Assembly: GCA_038093975.1 (NCBI GenBank)
Contig: JBBPTG010000011.1
Span: 291,832 to 355,831 of the forward strand
Length of the DNA: 64,000 bases
Reading direction: 5' to 3'
Origin: Chalciporus piperatus
Lineage: Eukaryota > Basidiomycota > Agaricomycetes > Boletales > Boletaceae
Below are positions 13,101 to 23,295 of the stretch, piece after piece. Within the stretch, counting starts at the first letter, position 1, and every line of letters starts with the position of its first letter. The notes beneath the pieces were generated by a model. It was given only the letters and a program-made list of their open reading frames with translations. It made no database searches and was not told where the DNA came from. A program made the translations under genes and the position numbers.

Positions 13101-13724
13101 TCCCACACGAGCTTGTGTGTTTCAAAAACCAGCATATCCATAAGTGCTGTCTTTCCGTGATGGAAGTGGCCAACCACCGCAACGTTTCGAACCATCTCGG
13201 GGAAGGACATCATGTTCAGTAGGAACCTGTATGTGCAGTCTAATTGAGGGTAAGCCAGGACACATAAGCAGATGACGTACCCCTTGTCAAACCGCGTCTC
13301 GGGCATGTCCTTCTCCTCCACGGTCCACCTGCGTACTTTGATGGGGGCGACAATTGGTTCTGACAATGGTTGTGCATCTTCTTCCTGGACAAGAGTCTCG
13401 ACATCGGGTCCATAAACATCTTCAGCGCTGGGGTAATATTGCTTGTCTTCGTGCAGTACGACAGCGTTATGCACAGGCTCTGTTGTCGAAATTAACATAC
13501 ACCATCCCTCCATACATCCAGGAGTGATTACCTTCTATTTCCATGAGCGCGCCCTGTTCCTCCGTCTGCATTGGCTCCTCCTCATAACCCTCGAGAGTAG
13601 GTGCAGCTTCTTGCCGAGAAGGCTGGCCAAAGCCAGTCTGCATCATCTCCTCGTCCTCATCTTCAGAGCCCAGGTCCGCGCCAATGTAGTTACCGAACTC
13701 ATCGTAGTCCTCCAGCGATGCCAT
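10124..13724 (-). CDS. SNU114: U5 snRNP GTPase Snu114/EFTUD2
   Basis: EF-2-like GTPase of the U5 snRNP that regulates the helicase Brr2 during spliceosome activation and disassembly. The N-terminus has the acidic Snu114 extension ([20 protein letters not shown]). The G domain shows P-loop [13 protein letters not shown], switch [16 protein letters not shown] and specificity motif [14 protein letters not shown]. Later domains include [20 protein letters not shown] and [20 protein letters not shown]. The C-terminus ends in [20 protein letters not shown], then, after a final 57-nt in-frame intron, [15 protein letters not shown]; the comparable human EFTUD2 tail also follows a KTRRRKG block. About ten short introns are present. 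The P-loop has Phe where most homologues have Leu (GHLHHGKT), a mild change. The gene shares a 206-bp divergent promoter with PFD1. Confidence 0.95.
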
Positions 13725-13930
13725 GATCTAGAAAATGAGTATTGGCGAGTCGTGATCGAGCTTAGGTGAAGTTGGACGCGTCGTGGAAAGAACAAATTTT
13801 GAACTCCGGCTTATGAGTGAGTCTACACAACAAGCGTACCCAAAGCAAGACCGAAAGTGTACTGAGATGTAGTCCTGCTAGCGTACCCTAATGACATTGT
13901 AACATCACCAATCTTTGAACACGAACCACC
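13725..13930. promoter_or_regulatory. Short bidirectional promoter, SNU114 / PFD1
   Basis: Only 206 bp separate the two divergent start codons, so the 5' untranslated regions and core promoters of both genes must lie here. No clear TATA box was seen. Confidence 0.6.
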
Positions 13931-14508
13931 ATGTCTGCATTGCCGGATGAAACACTAAGAAAGGTCGGTTTGTACCATAAAAATTGACATAACTGCAGCT
14001 GATGCTTGACACGATAGATCCTAGTCCAGATCCAACAAACTGCTGTCCAGTCGCAGCGTGCCCTGAACCTTGCGAGACAGCAATCCGCAGCCAAGGAACG
14101 CGAACGTCGAATCGTCCAGCTTACTATCGGTGAAATCACGAGCATCGAAGGAGATGTCAATCTGTACAAAGGTGTGGGCAAGATGTCAGTGGTCACCTAC
14201 CGCGAAACAGTGCAAGGAGTAACCCGATGCCCAGGTTCATGATGGTGCCTCAGAAAGCTATGGAACAAGAACTGCGAGGGCAGGAGAAAGAGCTGACAGA
14301 CGATATCAACAATCTGAACAAAAAGGTTATGTCGCGCGTTTGCAAGTGGATCTGTCCGCTAACGCGCACTTTACCCATCAGTCTAAGTTTCTTGAGAAGC
14401 AGTTTAACGATGCTCAAGGTCAACTACGAGACATCGTAAGTGCTTTGTACGATCCGCATGTCGCCGGCTGATCATCTCTCGTAGTTCCATCATAGCCCCA
14501 AGCAATAA
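13931..14508 (+). CDS. PFD1: Prefoldin subunit 1
   Basis: Beta-type subunit of the hexameric prefoldin co-chaperone that delivers nascent actin and tubulin to the CCT chaperonin. Five exons splice with good GT..AG ends; exon 1 is 13931-13963 and intron 1 is 13964-14017. The product of about 120 residues starts MSALPDETLRKILVQIQQTA and has the paired coiled coils of the family (LNLARQQSAAKERERR and DINNLNKKSKFLEKQFNDAQ). Between them lies the hairpin segment VNLYKGVGKMFMMVPQKAME, close to the conserved YxxVGKMFxL pattern of Pfd1. It ends IFHHSPKQ with TAA at 14506-14508. Length and layout are normal. Confidence 0.93.
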
Positions 14509-14726
14509 GTAGACTACATAAATCCACAGATTCTATCACTGCAATACAGCTGCATTCGGGGCAACGTTTATGATCAAGCTGCGACCACCAAGCGCGTAAT
14601 ATTTGATACATAGTGAAGATAGAGACGGTGTGGTTTAACCCACTAATCTACGGGAGAACTAATCGAGAGACTAATAAGGAGATCGTATGAAGCATCCTAG
14701 TAAGTCCCCAAGGCGTCCGAATGTTC

Positions 14727-15421
14727 TCAATGATACCCCAACCGATTCCGCTCCAGAGGATACGCATGCGTATGGGTACCTGTCTCCCAGTTTCTGGATA
14801 CGAACCACTGCACGTCTCGGAAGATGGGACATTCGTTTTTATGTGTCGCCCATCCTTTTGTCTGGCATGTCTGATGCAGTTGTGTCATTCGTATGCTTGA
14901 CCACTTATGACACCCAAACTTACCGTGGAACAATACCCCGCTGCCTTACAACGTGAGCACTTCGCCATGTTTGTGTCCACCTTTCCACAACCTCCACACT
15001 TCGCAACCTTGGCCCGCTCAAAAATCTCCTTGCTCGTTCTGAGCATCTCCTCCAGAGGATACGGGAACACTTTGATGTGGGCGCTCTCTTCCAGTCTCAA
15101 ACCAGGTGGGCTAAATGCGAATGTGTGCTGTGTGGCGTATAGCACTGCGATGGTACTCCCAGAGGTACACGATTTTTTAAACGCGTCGCCACGATCGTCA
15201 GTGTGGAATGCGACAAGCATTTTGTGTCCTTTCTTGTCTTCCACTTGCAGCATGAGTCGAACGCAAACTTCACTGCTAACCACCTTGCCTAGGAAACACC
15301 AGTGCCTCCGAGGTTTTGTGGACGAGAAGTACGTGTCGTTTATGCCATACTCCACGGGCAGATTGAAAAATGACGGGAAGGTGTCTGGGTTGTTGAGGTC
15401 GGAAGTGGGTAAGAGCAGCAT
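14727..15421 (-). CDS. MYND zinc-finger protein
   Basis: Protein of about 210 residues with an MYND zinc finger near the C-terminus. The zinc ligands read CGGCGK, CSRCKAAGYC and then, after an intron of about 50 nt, TCQTKGWATHKNEC, giving the expected C-x2-C, C-x2-C, C-x3-C and H-x3-C spacing. Residues about 35-125 form a mostly beta region (HWCFLGKVVSSEVCVRLMLQ) that I do not recognise as a named domain. The family is common and expanded in Agaricomycetes. Its partner is unknown; MYND fingers usually bind proline-rich peptides. Stop is at 14727-14729. It is convergent with PFD1, 218 bp away. Confidence 0.83.
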
Positions 15422-16503
15422 TGGTAAGTGAAAGCCGGCAGGAGATTCTTGTTGGGTGGTTTGGCGTTCATTCTGCCTCTTAAATAGACGAGAAGGATGC
15501 GTGTGATACTGACCTTCTACTTACTCACAAAAGACCGTGGCGCTCGCTATGGCAGCATGATATGCAATGCCTCTTGGTTCCGTGCTTCCTGTGCCCACGT
15601 GTAGGATTTACGAATCCACGTTGACGCTCGTCAATTGATCCTCCACCTCACAACAGGATGGCCCGCAGTGATCTCCCTTCTGAGCGCTCGATCTCAGCGG
15701 CTGCGCACCTGTTGGTGCTAGTATCCACCATTGACGCCCATCAATTGATGTCCTGTTTTAGCGTTAACATGGCTTCTGGTGGCCACCGTGGCGTGGATCT
15801 TCCCAAGCGCCCGAGGTGTGGAATCACCTGGTCTCATATACCGAAACATGATTCGGAGATCAATGTTGTCACCACGCCCGCGGGAAACGTAGAATCTCCG
15901 CTGTACACGCGGCGCTGTTCCTTGTGTGAAAGAGTCGTGGCACTGAGAAGTGGAGCGCCCGCAAATATGACAAAAAGAGGCTTCCATTACAATAATCTGG
16001 TCCTGCTGTCAGATATACACGGTTGACTCTCGAATTTGCAAAGTACCTACCGCGCGCACCCCCGTCTGCGACATCATTCCATAACTCATTGCTGGGAATG
16101 GACCTTCCAAGTTCCAGTTGTATGGACCAATCAATCAGTAGACAGTGCCAGACACAGGGAAGAACCGACCCCGTCCGCGGCGCAATCTTGGCCCTTGAGC
16201 CAATATTTGACGTTCTGAGCGCTCCACTCCAACTTCGTTCAAGCTGAGTTGTCGGATGGCGACTAAGGGACGTCCGGATCTCCGTCAACCGAAGGGGGGT
16301 CGAAGTGTCACGACGCGGGATCTCCTCCCTCCGTTACTTGTCGCGCGCGGCACTGCCAAATACGTCAATTGGCTCTCTTCGCAATGTCAGCTTTTAACTA
16401 CTGCCAAATGGATTTATGTACATTTTCAAAGTGACTCATCTACGATCATCATATAGCGCTTGCCGTCGTGTTGAAGACTCGGACCTACAGGAAACATCTT
16501 GCC
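15422..16503. other. Gene-poor stretch before the MFS gene
   Basis: About 1.1 kb with several short open frames on both strands, the longest being 15658-16026 (+). None shows a domain, splice structure or composition I would support as a gene. A short imperfect repeat TTGACGCnCnTCAATTGAT occurs near 15621 and 15730. The right part should contain the MFS promoter. Confidence 0.4.
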
Positions 16504-18036
16504 ATGCGAAGCCTTCTTGCACGCGTAACTGCGTCGAGGACTCAGAATTTTACCTCGGAGCGAGATGTCGATCCTGAATTCAAGCTCCCCAAGATGGCTT
16601 CTTTGGCCACTATGATTGTATACAATATCATGTTGCAGGTAACCAGTCACCCTGTCGCAAGTTCAGGCCCTCAGATCCTAACCCTGGTCCTGTGACAGCA
16701 TTCCTTTTTCATCATTGTCTCTTCTTCAAACAAGTATGCTGCGTACTTGGGTGGATCTGCAACGTTCTCCGGTATCGTCATCGGTATACCTCCCGTATTT
16801 GGGGGCCTGACACTCATACCAATGACACGATATGACAAAGGTAGACCGAATTCCTGCACATTGTCGATGACCAAAATCTGACCTGTAACAGGAGGATATG
16901 CGATGCCTTTGCATGTAGGATGCTGCGCTGCCATCCTGGGTCACGTCGTTTATGCACTTGCGTATCGTGCAAACTTCCTCTACCTGATCCTAATCGGGCG
17001 TTGTTTAACTGGCATCTCATTTACGGGGTTCATGTATACCAAACGGTACTGCTCGGATCCTCGACTCGTTGGGATTCGCCGCCGGACGACGCTTGCCAGC
17101 TGGCTGGTGATTGGGCAAGGATTGGGCATGAGCTTTGGTCCGTTCCTCGGTGGCTTGCTGTACAAGGTTGGCTTCGGAAACGCCATCTTCAATGGTTACA
17201 CAAGTCCCGGCTGGATCATGGCCGGTGCCTACGTAATTTTCTGGGCATTCGCAGCCAAGTACTACGAAGATGTCCCTCCTAGGGAGGTTAACGTGGATAT
17301 GGAGCTTCAGGAGACGACGGGTCCCGTCACGGTTCTCGAAGAAGAGAAGCAAATCGGAGAGTCCGCAGTACTTCCGCCGTCTGCTCAGTCTTCCCGTCCC
17401 CCGTCACCAATGGAAGAATCATTCGCCGCTCAGCTATCTCATATCACAGGCCCACAGTGGGGCGTTATCGCCTGCATGTGCTGGTTCGCTATGCTTTGCT
17501 TCTTCGTTCTCGGCGCATGGGAAGCGAACCTCCCCGTATTTGGAGCGGCGACTTCCAGCCTACGGTGGTCCCCCTTTGCGGCCGGCAATTTCATAGCACT
17601 TGGAGGAATCTCTGCATTCCCATTCCTCCTTGCGAATATCTTCTTCGCTCGTCGTATTCAAGACCGGCATTTACTCGCTTTCGGCACCTGTTTGGGTCTT
17701 TGCGGGCTTTTGATTTTCGTGGCGATTGTCAAAACTAACAAGATAGGGTATGGTTCGCTATTTACATGCTGGTGGACTATCGCTCTGGGATTCAATCTCG
17801 CCACCACGGTCACGCTTAGCCTTCTAAGCAAGCAACTTCCCCCAGAATGGAATGGACGCATATCCATGGTCATTCAATACTCGAACTACACTGGGCGAGT
17901 GACTGGTGCTGTTTGGGGCGGGTCGGGTGTCTCCGTAGGCATGCTAAACTATGTGGGACTGGAACTTGCGCTCGTTGTTGTTGGGGCGGTTTTATTCACC
18001 ACGTTTTGGAGAAAACTCAAGGCAAAAACTGGGTAG
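16504..18036 (+). CDS. Major facilitator superfamily transporter
   Basis: Multi-pass plasma or vacuolar membrane transporter of unknown substrate. The start is ATG 16504 (MRSLLARVTASRTQNFTSER). An intron joins IMLQ to HSFFIIVSSSNKYAAYLG and a second joins RYDKG to GYAMPLHVGCC. The main exon runs 16,910-18,036. MFS landmarks include the loop 2-3 signature region (GIVIGIPPVFGGLTLIPM with MTRYDK), ILIGRCLTGISFTGFMYTKR, a GP-rich helix 5 (GQGLGMSFGPFLGGLL) and a long hydrophilic central loop with acidic and Pro/Ser-rich stretches before HITGPQWGVIACMCWFAMLC. The C-terminal half adds about six helices and ends KLKAKTG. The length of about 480 residues is normal. Similarity to lysosomal MFSD8-type carriers is possible but unproven. 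Confidence 0.85.
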
Positions 18037-19823
18037 ATGTGCACATATTTGTATCAGATCAACGTTCTCGAGACTGAGTAGCTTCATCGCCTACCTTAGG
18101 TTCTATTCTATTCCTTGCGAAGGTTTCGGTTTTTGGCGTCAGCGTTTAGATGTCCTTGTACCATACATATGGATGTGGTTATTTCGGTAGAGATGTTTTG
18201 TACCCCTTTACCAGTGCATCGTTCCGATAGCTATAACACATGCACAAGGTGGGATCGATGAACGCGCGCAAGATAAACACGAGAGCTACAAGTTACATCA
18301 GACTGTAGTATTGTCCGTATGCTTACCCTGGCAAGCTTAAGGCGAACCGACTCTCAGTAGCCCTAATCCAAGGATATCCGTTTCAATGTGAGAGCCGTTG
18401 CGTACTATGTAAGAACAAGCTCGAAGGCTGAGCGCTTACCACGTAGATGTACACTTGGTACACACGCAGCACCCCAAAGGACAATAAACAAGGTTCTCAA
18501 AAAAAAAAAAAAAAAAAAAAGTTCATTGATGCTCCGTGGCACGACATAGCGAGTTCTATCAGACCATTCCATGGCGGCCCTACTTAAATTCAGATCAGGG
18601 ATCTCCAGCTCACCGTGGCAATCGCTTAGCTGTCCAGTTGAGCTTGAAAAGTCGATCAATGTGACAACAGGGGATCAGTTTACATCGATCCAGAGAACAT
18701 CCTGTGCAACATCGTGTTTGTTTCAGGGTTTTCTGATTGGAAAGGTCATGACACAGGCGCGTGTTCCCTGTAAAGCAGCCCTTTTAAGCAGGGTCGACGA
18801 GATAATCGATTAACGAGCCTCCAGCATTTATTTGGATATTGTGACTGACCTGGTGAAACTGATCCGCGTTCGCTGAGTTATCCGGGAACGATAAGCGCTC
18901 ACAGCTACGATCGGCTTAGATGGTGGGCACGTCAGAACGCAAGAGTACGACGTGTTTGTAAAGAAGAGCACGGGTGCTCTTACCATACAGATCTTTCATA
19001 GGATAGATCCTCTCGCAATATTTTCTCAGGCTGAATGAAGTGGGAGGATGAATGGGACGTGGATCACTATATCAGCCTGAGAAGTGTTATCATCGGAATG
19101 AAGGCGGTAATCCGCACTTGGATGATGATTATTGGGCTCGGATGGCGTGCCCTGTACCCATTTCCTTGGAGCGACACATCACCATAAACGTCACAAGTAC
19201 AGCGAGGAAATAGCTGTGTAGCTCAAGGTCAGGGTAGGGAAGAACACACTCAATGAATCAGGCTCCATGTAGAAACGGCGGACCGTGCAACTCACATGGA
19301 GAGGGAAAAAAGTCATCACGCCCAAGCGGAAGGCCGACCAAAAACCAACCGGAGCTGATGTTCCCAAATCCCAGAGGACGGGGATGAAACAATGTATTTC
19401 CAACTGAGGGATCTTCGCTCAGCGGGTGGTGTGCGGAATCACTGGATCAGTGGGAGCACGCACCTCACACTTTCAATCTGTAAGACGAACATCCATTGGG
19501 ATCGCCGGTCAATGTGGGAGAAATCCCCGAGCTGTGGGCCAGTGGCACGGTTAGAAGGGGGGTTCATACCACATTGTGACCTCCGAAGAACCCCCTTTCA
19601 TGCAGCACACGCAACAGGTGACGATGACGGCGCTCGATGTGATGGAAGGATCGGTTCACTGAATATTCAAACGGTATTCGGAATTTTGAAGCGAAAGATG
19701 AACGCGACAAGGGTAGCAATTGCAAGCGCAGCAGTGGCTGGCGCGTCAACGTTCAACGGCCGCGGACGATCGTGACTTGAGTCGAAATCAACTTGAACAT
19801 CACCGAAACCACCAGCTACACAC
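18037..19823. other. Gene-poor stretch between MFS gene and DML1
   Basis: About 1.8 kb with no frame I can support as a gene. It contains a 22-base A run (18499-18520). The right end must hold the DML1 promoter. No RNA gene was recognised. Confidence 0.45.
18499..18520 (+). repeat. Poly(A) run of 22 bases
   Basis: An uninterrupted run of 22 A, unusual beside the mixed composition of its surroundings. It could be a simple slippage repeat or the tail of an old retroposed insertion; no coding remnant is visible upstream. Confidence 0.8.
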
Positions 19824-21862
19824 ATGAGGGAGATCATACATATCCAAGTCGGTGCACTCCCGAACTACACTGGAACTCACTACTGGAATACACAAGAGAG
19901 TTACTTTAGCTACGATGAAGAAAACACATCCATAACCGACTATAGCATCTCGTTCAAAGAGGGACGTGATAGACATGTACGTCGGCCCTGTTTCTCTATG
20001 GCCGCACCTCCTCCTAAGGACAGGATGTCCATTGGCTTGACAGAATCAGCCTACTTTGTGCCCGAGGCTCCTTGCGTTTGATCAGAAATGTGCGAATGCT
20101 TCTTGTGGAGGGCCATTGAATCTGTAACTCATGAATGATGGCTTCGCAAAGCAAACTTTGGTACCTTGTCAAGAGATCTGCCCACAGAGGAGGCAACAAC
20201 TTTGCAGGCAACCTGGTATGTGATCAAACATTGATTCAAACCCACAAAACGCAACTGACTCTTCTTGATTCTATCTCAGGCACGGGGAAGTAGATCGCCA
20301 GGAGCAAGTGCGAATACCGCAAAGCGAATATCATTCCCTTCTCGAAGATGAGGACGCGACCGAACAAGCAGAACCAGTCGACATGAAAACCAGATATTGG
20401 TCCGACTTCAGTCGCGTCTTTTTCGATCCAAAGTCAGTCCAGGCTATTCCTGATGCACTCGGGATGGCCGAAGGCGACTGGAACGCAGGTCGCGAGTCCT
20501 TCATGCGTTACGATGATGTGCGCGTATGGTAATCTGTCAGTTCCTCCATACTGAGGCGTACTACAGAATGTGGAGCTTATGGATGGATCTGTCCGCCTTC
20601 TGGTAGAAGATTGCCACAACTTCCAGGTATTGTGGATCATGTTCTCCATGAACTAAATTTGAACAACGTATCAAACAGGGGGTACAAATGATACACGACA
20701 CATCTGTTTTTGGTGGCTTTTCTGATTCTTTGTTAACTGCACTCCGCGATGAGTATCCTAAAACGACGAACATGTCGTTTGCTTGCCTTTCAAACATCAC
20801 CCCGTCTGATGCCAACCTGGGAGATGTAAGCCATCTAATTTCAACTCGACTGCACATATTGCCAATTAATCATGTTCAAAGTCTTTCCAGATAAAACAAG
20901 TTCTCAATGATAGTCTTTCGCTGAGAAGCCTCGCAGAACTGTGTGATCTGACCGTGCCGATATTACCTACTCCTCGATGGGGAAAGAATACTTGGTTTCC
21001 CGGTAATCTCGTGAATGTTCGTTATTTCTGTCCTCTTTTTCGTCCGAATCTAACCAACTGTAGTATGAATCGCTTTATCAATGCTCCGCAGTCCTGTCAT
21101 CTCACATTGAAACTGCGACTCTTCCATTAAGGTAACACTTTCCAGCACTTTGGCGGGCGTACCAAAATCGACGTTTTTGAACAGGCTGCGAAGTGGCTTG
21201 GAAGACCTCCAAACTTTCGTTTCTCACTTGAACTGGAGGAAATCATCGCCATTTGCCCTGCTCCACGGCGTATTATGTCCACAGGATTTGACTACCAACA
21301 TCCTCCAAGATGTCGCAAGTCTATCATTCCACACCAAAGTAAGTCTGGTGTCACTGTGCGTTCTGTATCCTGAAGTGTACTATAGGGTCAAATGCCCTTC
21401 GCGCGCAGGGACGTATCCCGTGGGTTGTCGTCGGATGATATGACAGTTTACAATGCATGGAGCAAAGATCAAGAACCAAAGGAGTCACTCTTCATCAGGT
21501 ACGTAGACTTTCCTGCATGTATGACAAATAGCCTGTGAGGTGTCTTCTTCCGAAGGAATCATTCACCGGGCTATCCCGTTACCACATCCTTCCCGTCGAT
21601 CTTTCCCCATGCTAGGCCGAAATCAGTCAAGATGATATCTTCTCTGTCAACAACGCCATCCACGGGTACTTATCTGTCTGGCTATGCCTATTTCGTAGAG
21701 AGCGCGGTCAAGAGGCGCGACAGCGCCCTTTTAGCGATGGGACTTGAAGAAGATGATGCGAAGGAATTAGTAAATGCGCTCTGGGATATCGTGGACGGAT
21801 ATGGGGAAAATGAGGAAAGTGGTGGAGACTTGGCCGAGACTCTGGGCGAGGATGGGGAATGA
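19824..21862 (+). CDS. DML1: Misato/DML1 tubulin-like mitochondrial inheritance protein
   Basis: Cytosolic tubulin/FtsZ-like protein needed in yeast for mitochondrial DNA inheritance and in animals for mitochondrial distribution. The N-terminus MREIIHIQVGALPNYTGTHY WNTQESYF is the diagnostic misato start. Downstream exons give RYWSDFSRVFFDPKSVQAIP, the glycine-phenylalanine block HDTSVFGGFSDSLLTALRDE, SYKH-like helices such as LNDSLSLRSLAELCDLTVPI, YQCSAVLSSHIETATLPLR and SHLNWRKSSPFALLHG. The last exon carries a short acidic tail (EENEESGGDLAETLGEDGE-like) ending with TGA at 21860-21862. About seven introns interrupt it. The N-terminal and central blocks match the family in order; small splice details in the 20,100-20,280 and 21,100-21,160 regions are not settled. 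Confidence 0.88.
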
Positions 21863-22493
21863 TCATTGTTGCAAATGGCTTGAGTCACTTGACATGAATT
21901 ATTCCTGCCTGTCACCCACCATACTACTTATGGAGCTTTGATCATTCAGATGAATGTTGAAGTGCTTTTAAGACGTGTACCTGCTCCAGTATGGTGATAG
22001 TGATTGGTAAGTACTTGACCAACAAAATAAGAGCAGCGGTGACGGAAGTCTCCCTCGTAACTTAGAATGTTTAGTGTCACATATCATGAATTGCTTCTGC
22101 TGCCACGCTGTCTACTAGTACGTCCCCCCTGCTCCCCTTGGTCCCTGGAGTGCCGACAGACCAGTCTCTGGTCGTTCTCTTCTACACTGACGATGTTTGA
22201 TAGGTTGTTCACTTTAACCACGTCAGGCATGGTGCCTTCCACTGGCAGCTTGGTCGCTTGCGACTTGAGAGGGCCATCCAGCATTTGTCCTCTCGACCTG
22301 TTCCTCAGACTGATCTCGGGATAGTTCATCTTGTTTCAATGACAGAGCAACGTACGGCATTAAGGCCTGCCTGGCAAGCTAGTCAAACTTAGGCTGCAGA
22401 ACGCGTTATTAAATACGCGAGGTACATAGACCCGGATTTATAGACTGTACGTTCCGATTTCCCCCAGGAGCCTGACTCTCTCGTCGAAAACTT
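21863..22493. other. Intergenic stretch after DML1
   Basis: About 630 bp with only short frames on either strand. I see no domain or repeat. It separates the DML1 stop from the start of the 253-residue frame. Confidence 0.45.
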
Positions 22494-23255
22494 ATGGACT
22501 TTGGCAAGAACTTGCTCCAAAACGTAGAGGAAAGCGTTTCCGCTACTTCCCAGAATCATCACGATGGCAAGGATTCGCACACCAGGAATCTTGCAGGCCA
22601 GTTGGCTTCTTCCATCACGCAGAAGGTCTCGGGCAGCTCCGGGGTACATGAGGTCGAAGCCGGCGCGGAAGTGTCAAAGTCGATCGCATCTGATGGTCTT
22701 CGAGGAAGCTTGAACGACGTGCTCACCTCCTCGGCCTCCCAGCTTCCGATCCCTACCGGTGGCGACTCCTTTTTGAAGAAATCGCTCACAACTCCTTCCG
22801 CATCTGTTGAAGGTACTATCAGGGCCCTCGAATCATCTATCGGAAATTCTGTAAACCAAATTAGAGATGCGGCGTCCTCTACTATGGCCGGTGCCGCAGC
22901 GGACGTCGAGCGCAAAACATTTGCATTGATGCTGGCCAGACTGCGCGATATCATCATCGCTTACGCGTCCAGCGTCCCCTTCGTTGGCGCCTACTTTAAG
23001 CAACATGCCGACGAAATCAATGTCAACACGCTTGTCACCGAGACAACACCCTTGCTGGGCGCCCTTCGCGATCCAAAGGCTTTTGCAACTCAACAAGCTG
23101 AGGGATTACTTCGTCGATGGCTATCACCCCTCTCATATTACCTCCCCGACATCGACGCTCTGGATAACATGGAGTGGGTAGCCTATGTCCCACTTTTCAA
23201 AGCTCTGGTCGAGTGCTATGTCCTTGCAAAGGATGGTATCGGATGGCTCTTGTAG
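22494..23255 (+). CDS. Unknown 253-residue protein or N-terminal part of a MATE fusion
   Basis: Single open frame from ATG 22494 to TAG 23253-23255. I do not recognise a family. Residues 1-110 are polar and Ser/Thr/Gly-rich. Residues about 110-150 are helical (EGTIRALESSIGNSVNQIRD). The C-terminal 100 residues are helical and moderately hydrophobic (YASSVPFVGAYFKQHADEIN, SPLSYYLPDIDALDNMEWVA). No signal peptide. The frame could stop as drawn, but a 44-nt intron (23252-23295, GTAGGT...GAG|C) would remove the stop and join GIGWL in frame to FQSTHLQEHSLVIAPTVSLG, the start of the following MATE sequence. So it may be a separate gene or a long N-terminal extension of the transporter. Confidence 0.6.
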   Translation: MDFGKNLLQNVEESVSATSQNHHDGKDSHTRNLAGQLASSITQKVSGSSGVHEVEAGAEVSKSIASDGLRGSLNDVLTSSASQLPIPTGGDSFLKKSLTTPSASVEGTIRALESSIGNSVNQIRDAASSTMAGAAADVERKTFALMLARLRDIIIAYASSVPFVGAYFKQHADEINVNTLVTETTPLLGALRDPKAFATQQAEGLLRRWLSPLSYYLPDIDALDNMEWVAYVPLFKALVECYVLAKDGIGWLL

Positions 23256-23295
23256 GTGCATGGCTTTGCCTGTGGGTCAACACTGCTGAGTAGAG

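Noticed and set aside
15658..16026. Plus-strand 122-codon frame and its minus-strand counterpart with a CHICGRS motif
   Set aside because: No family, no splice context and open frames on both strands; treated as chance.
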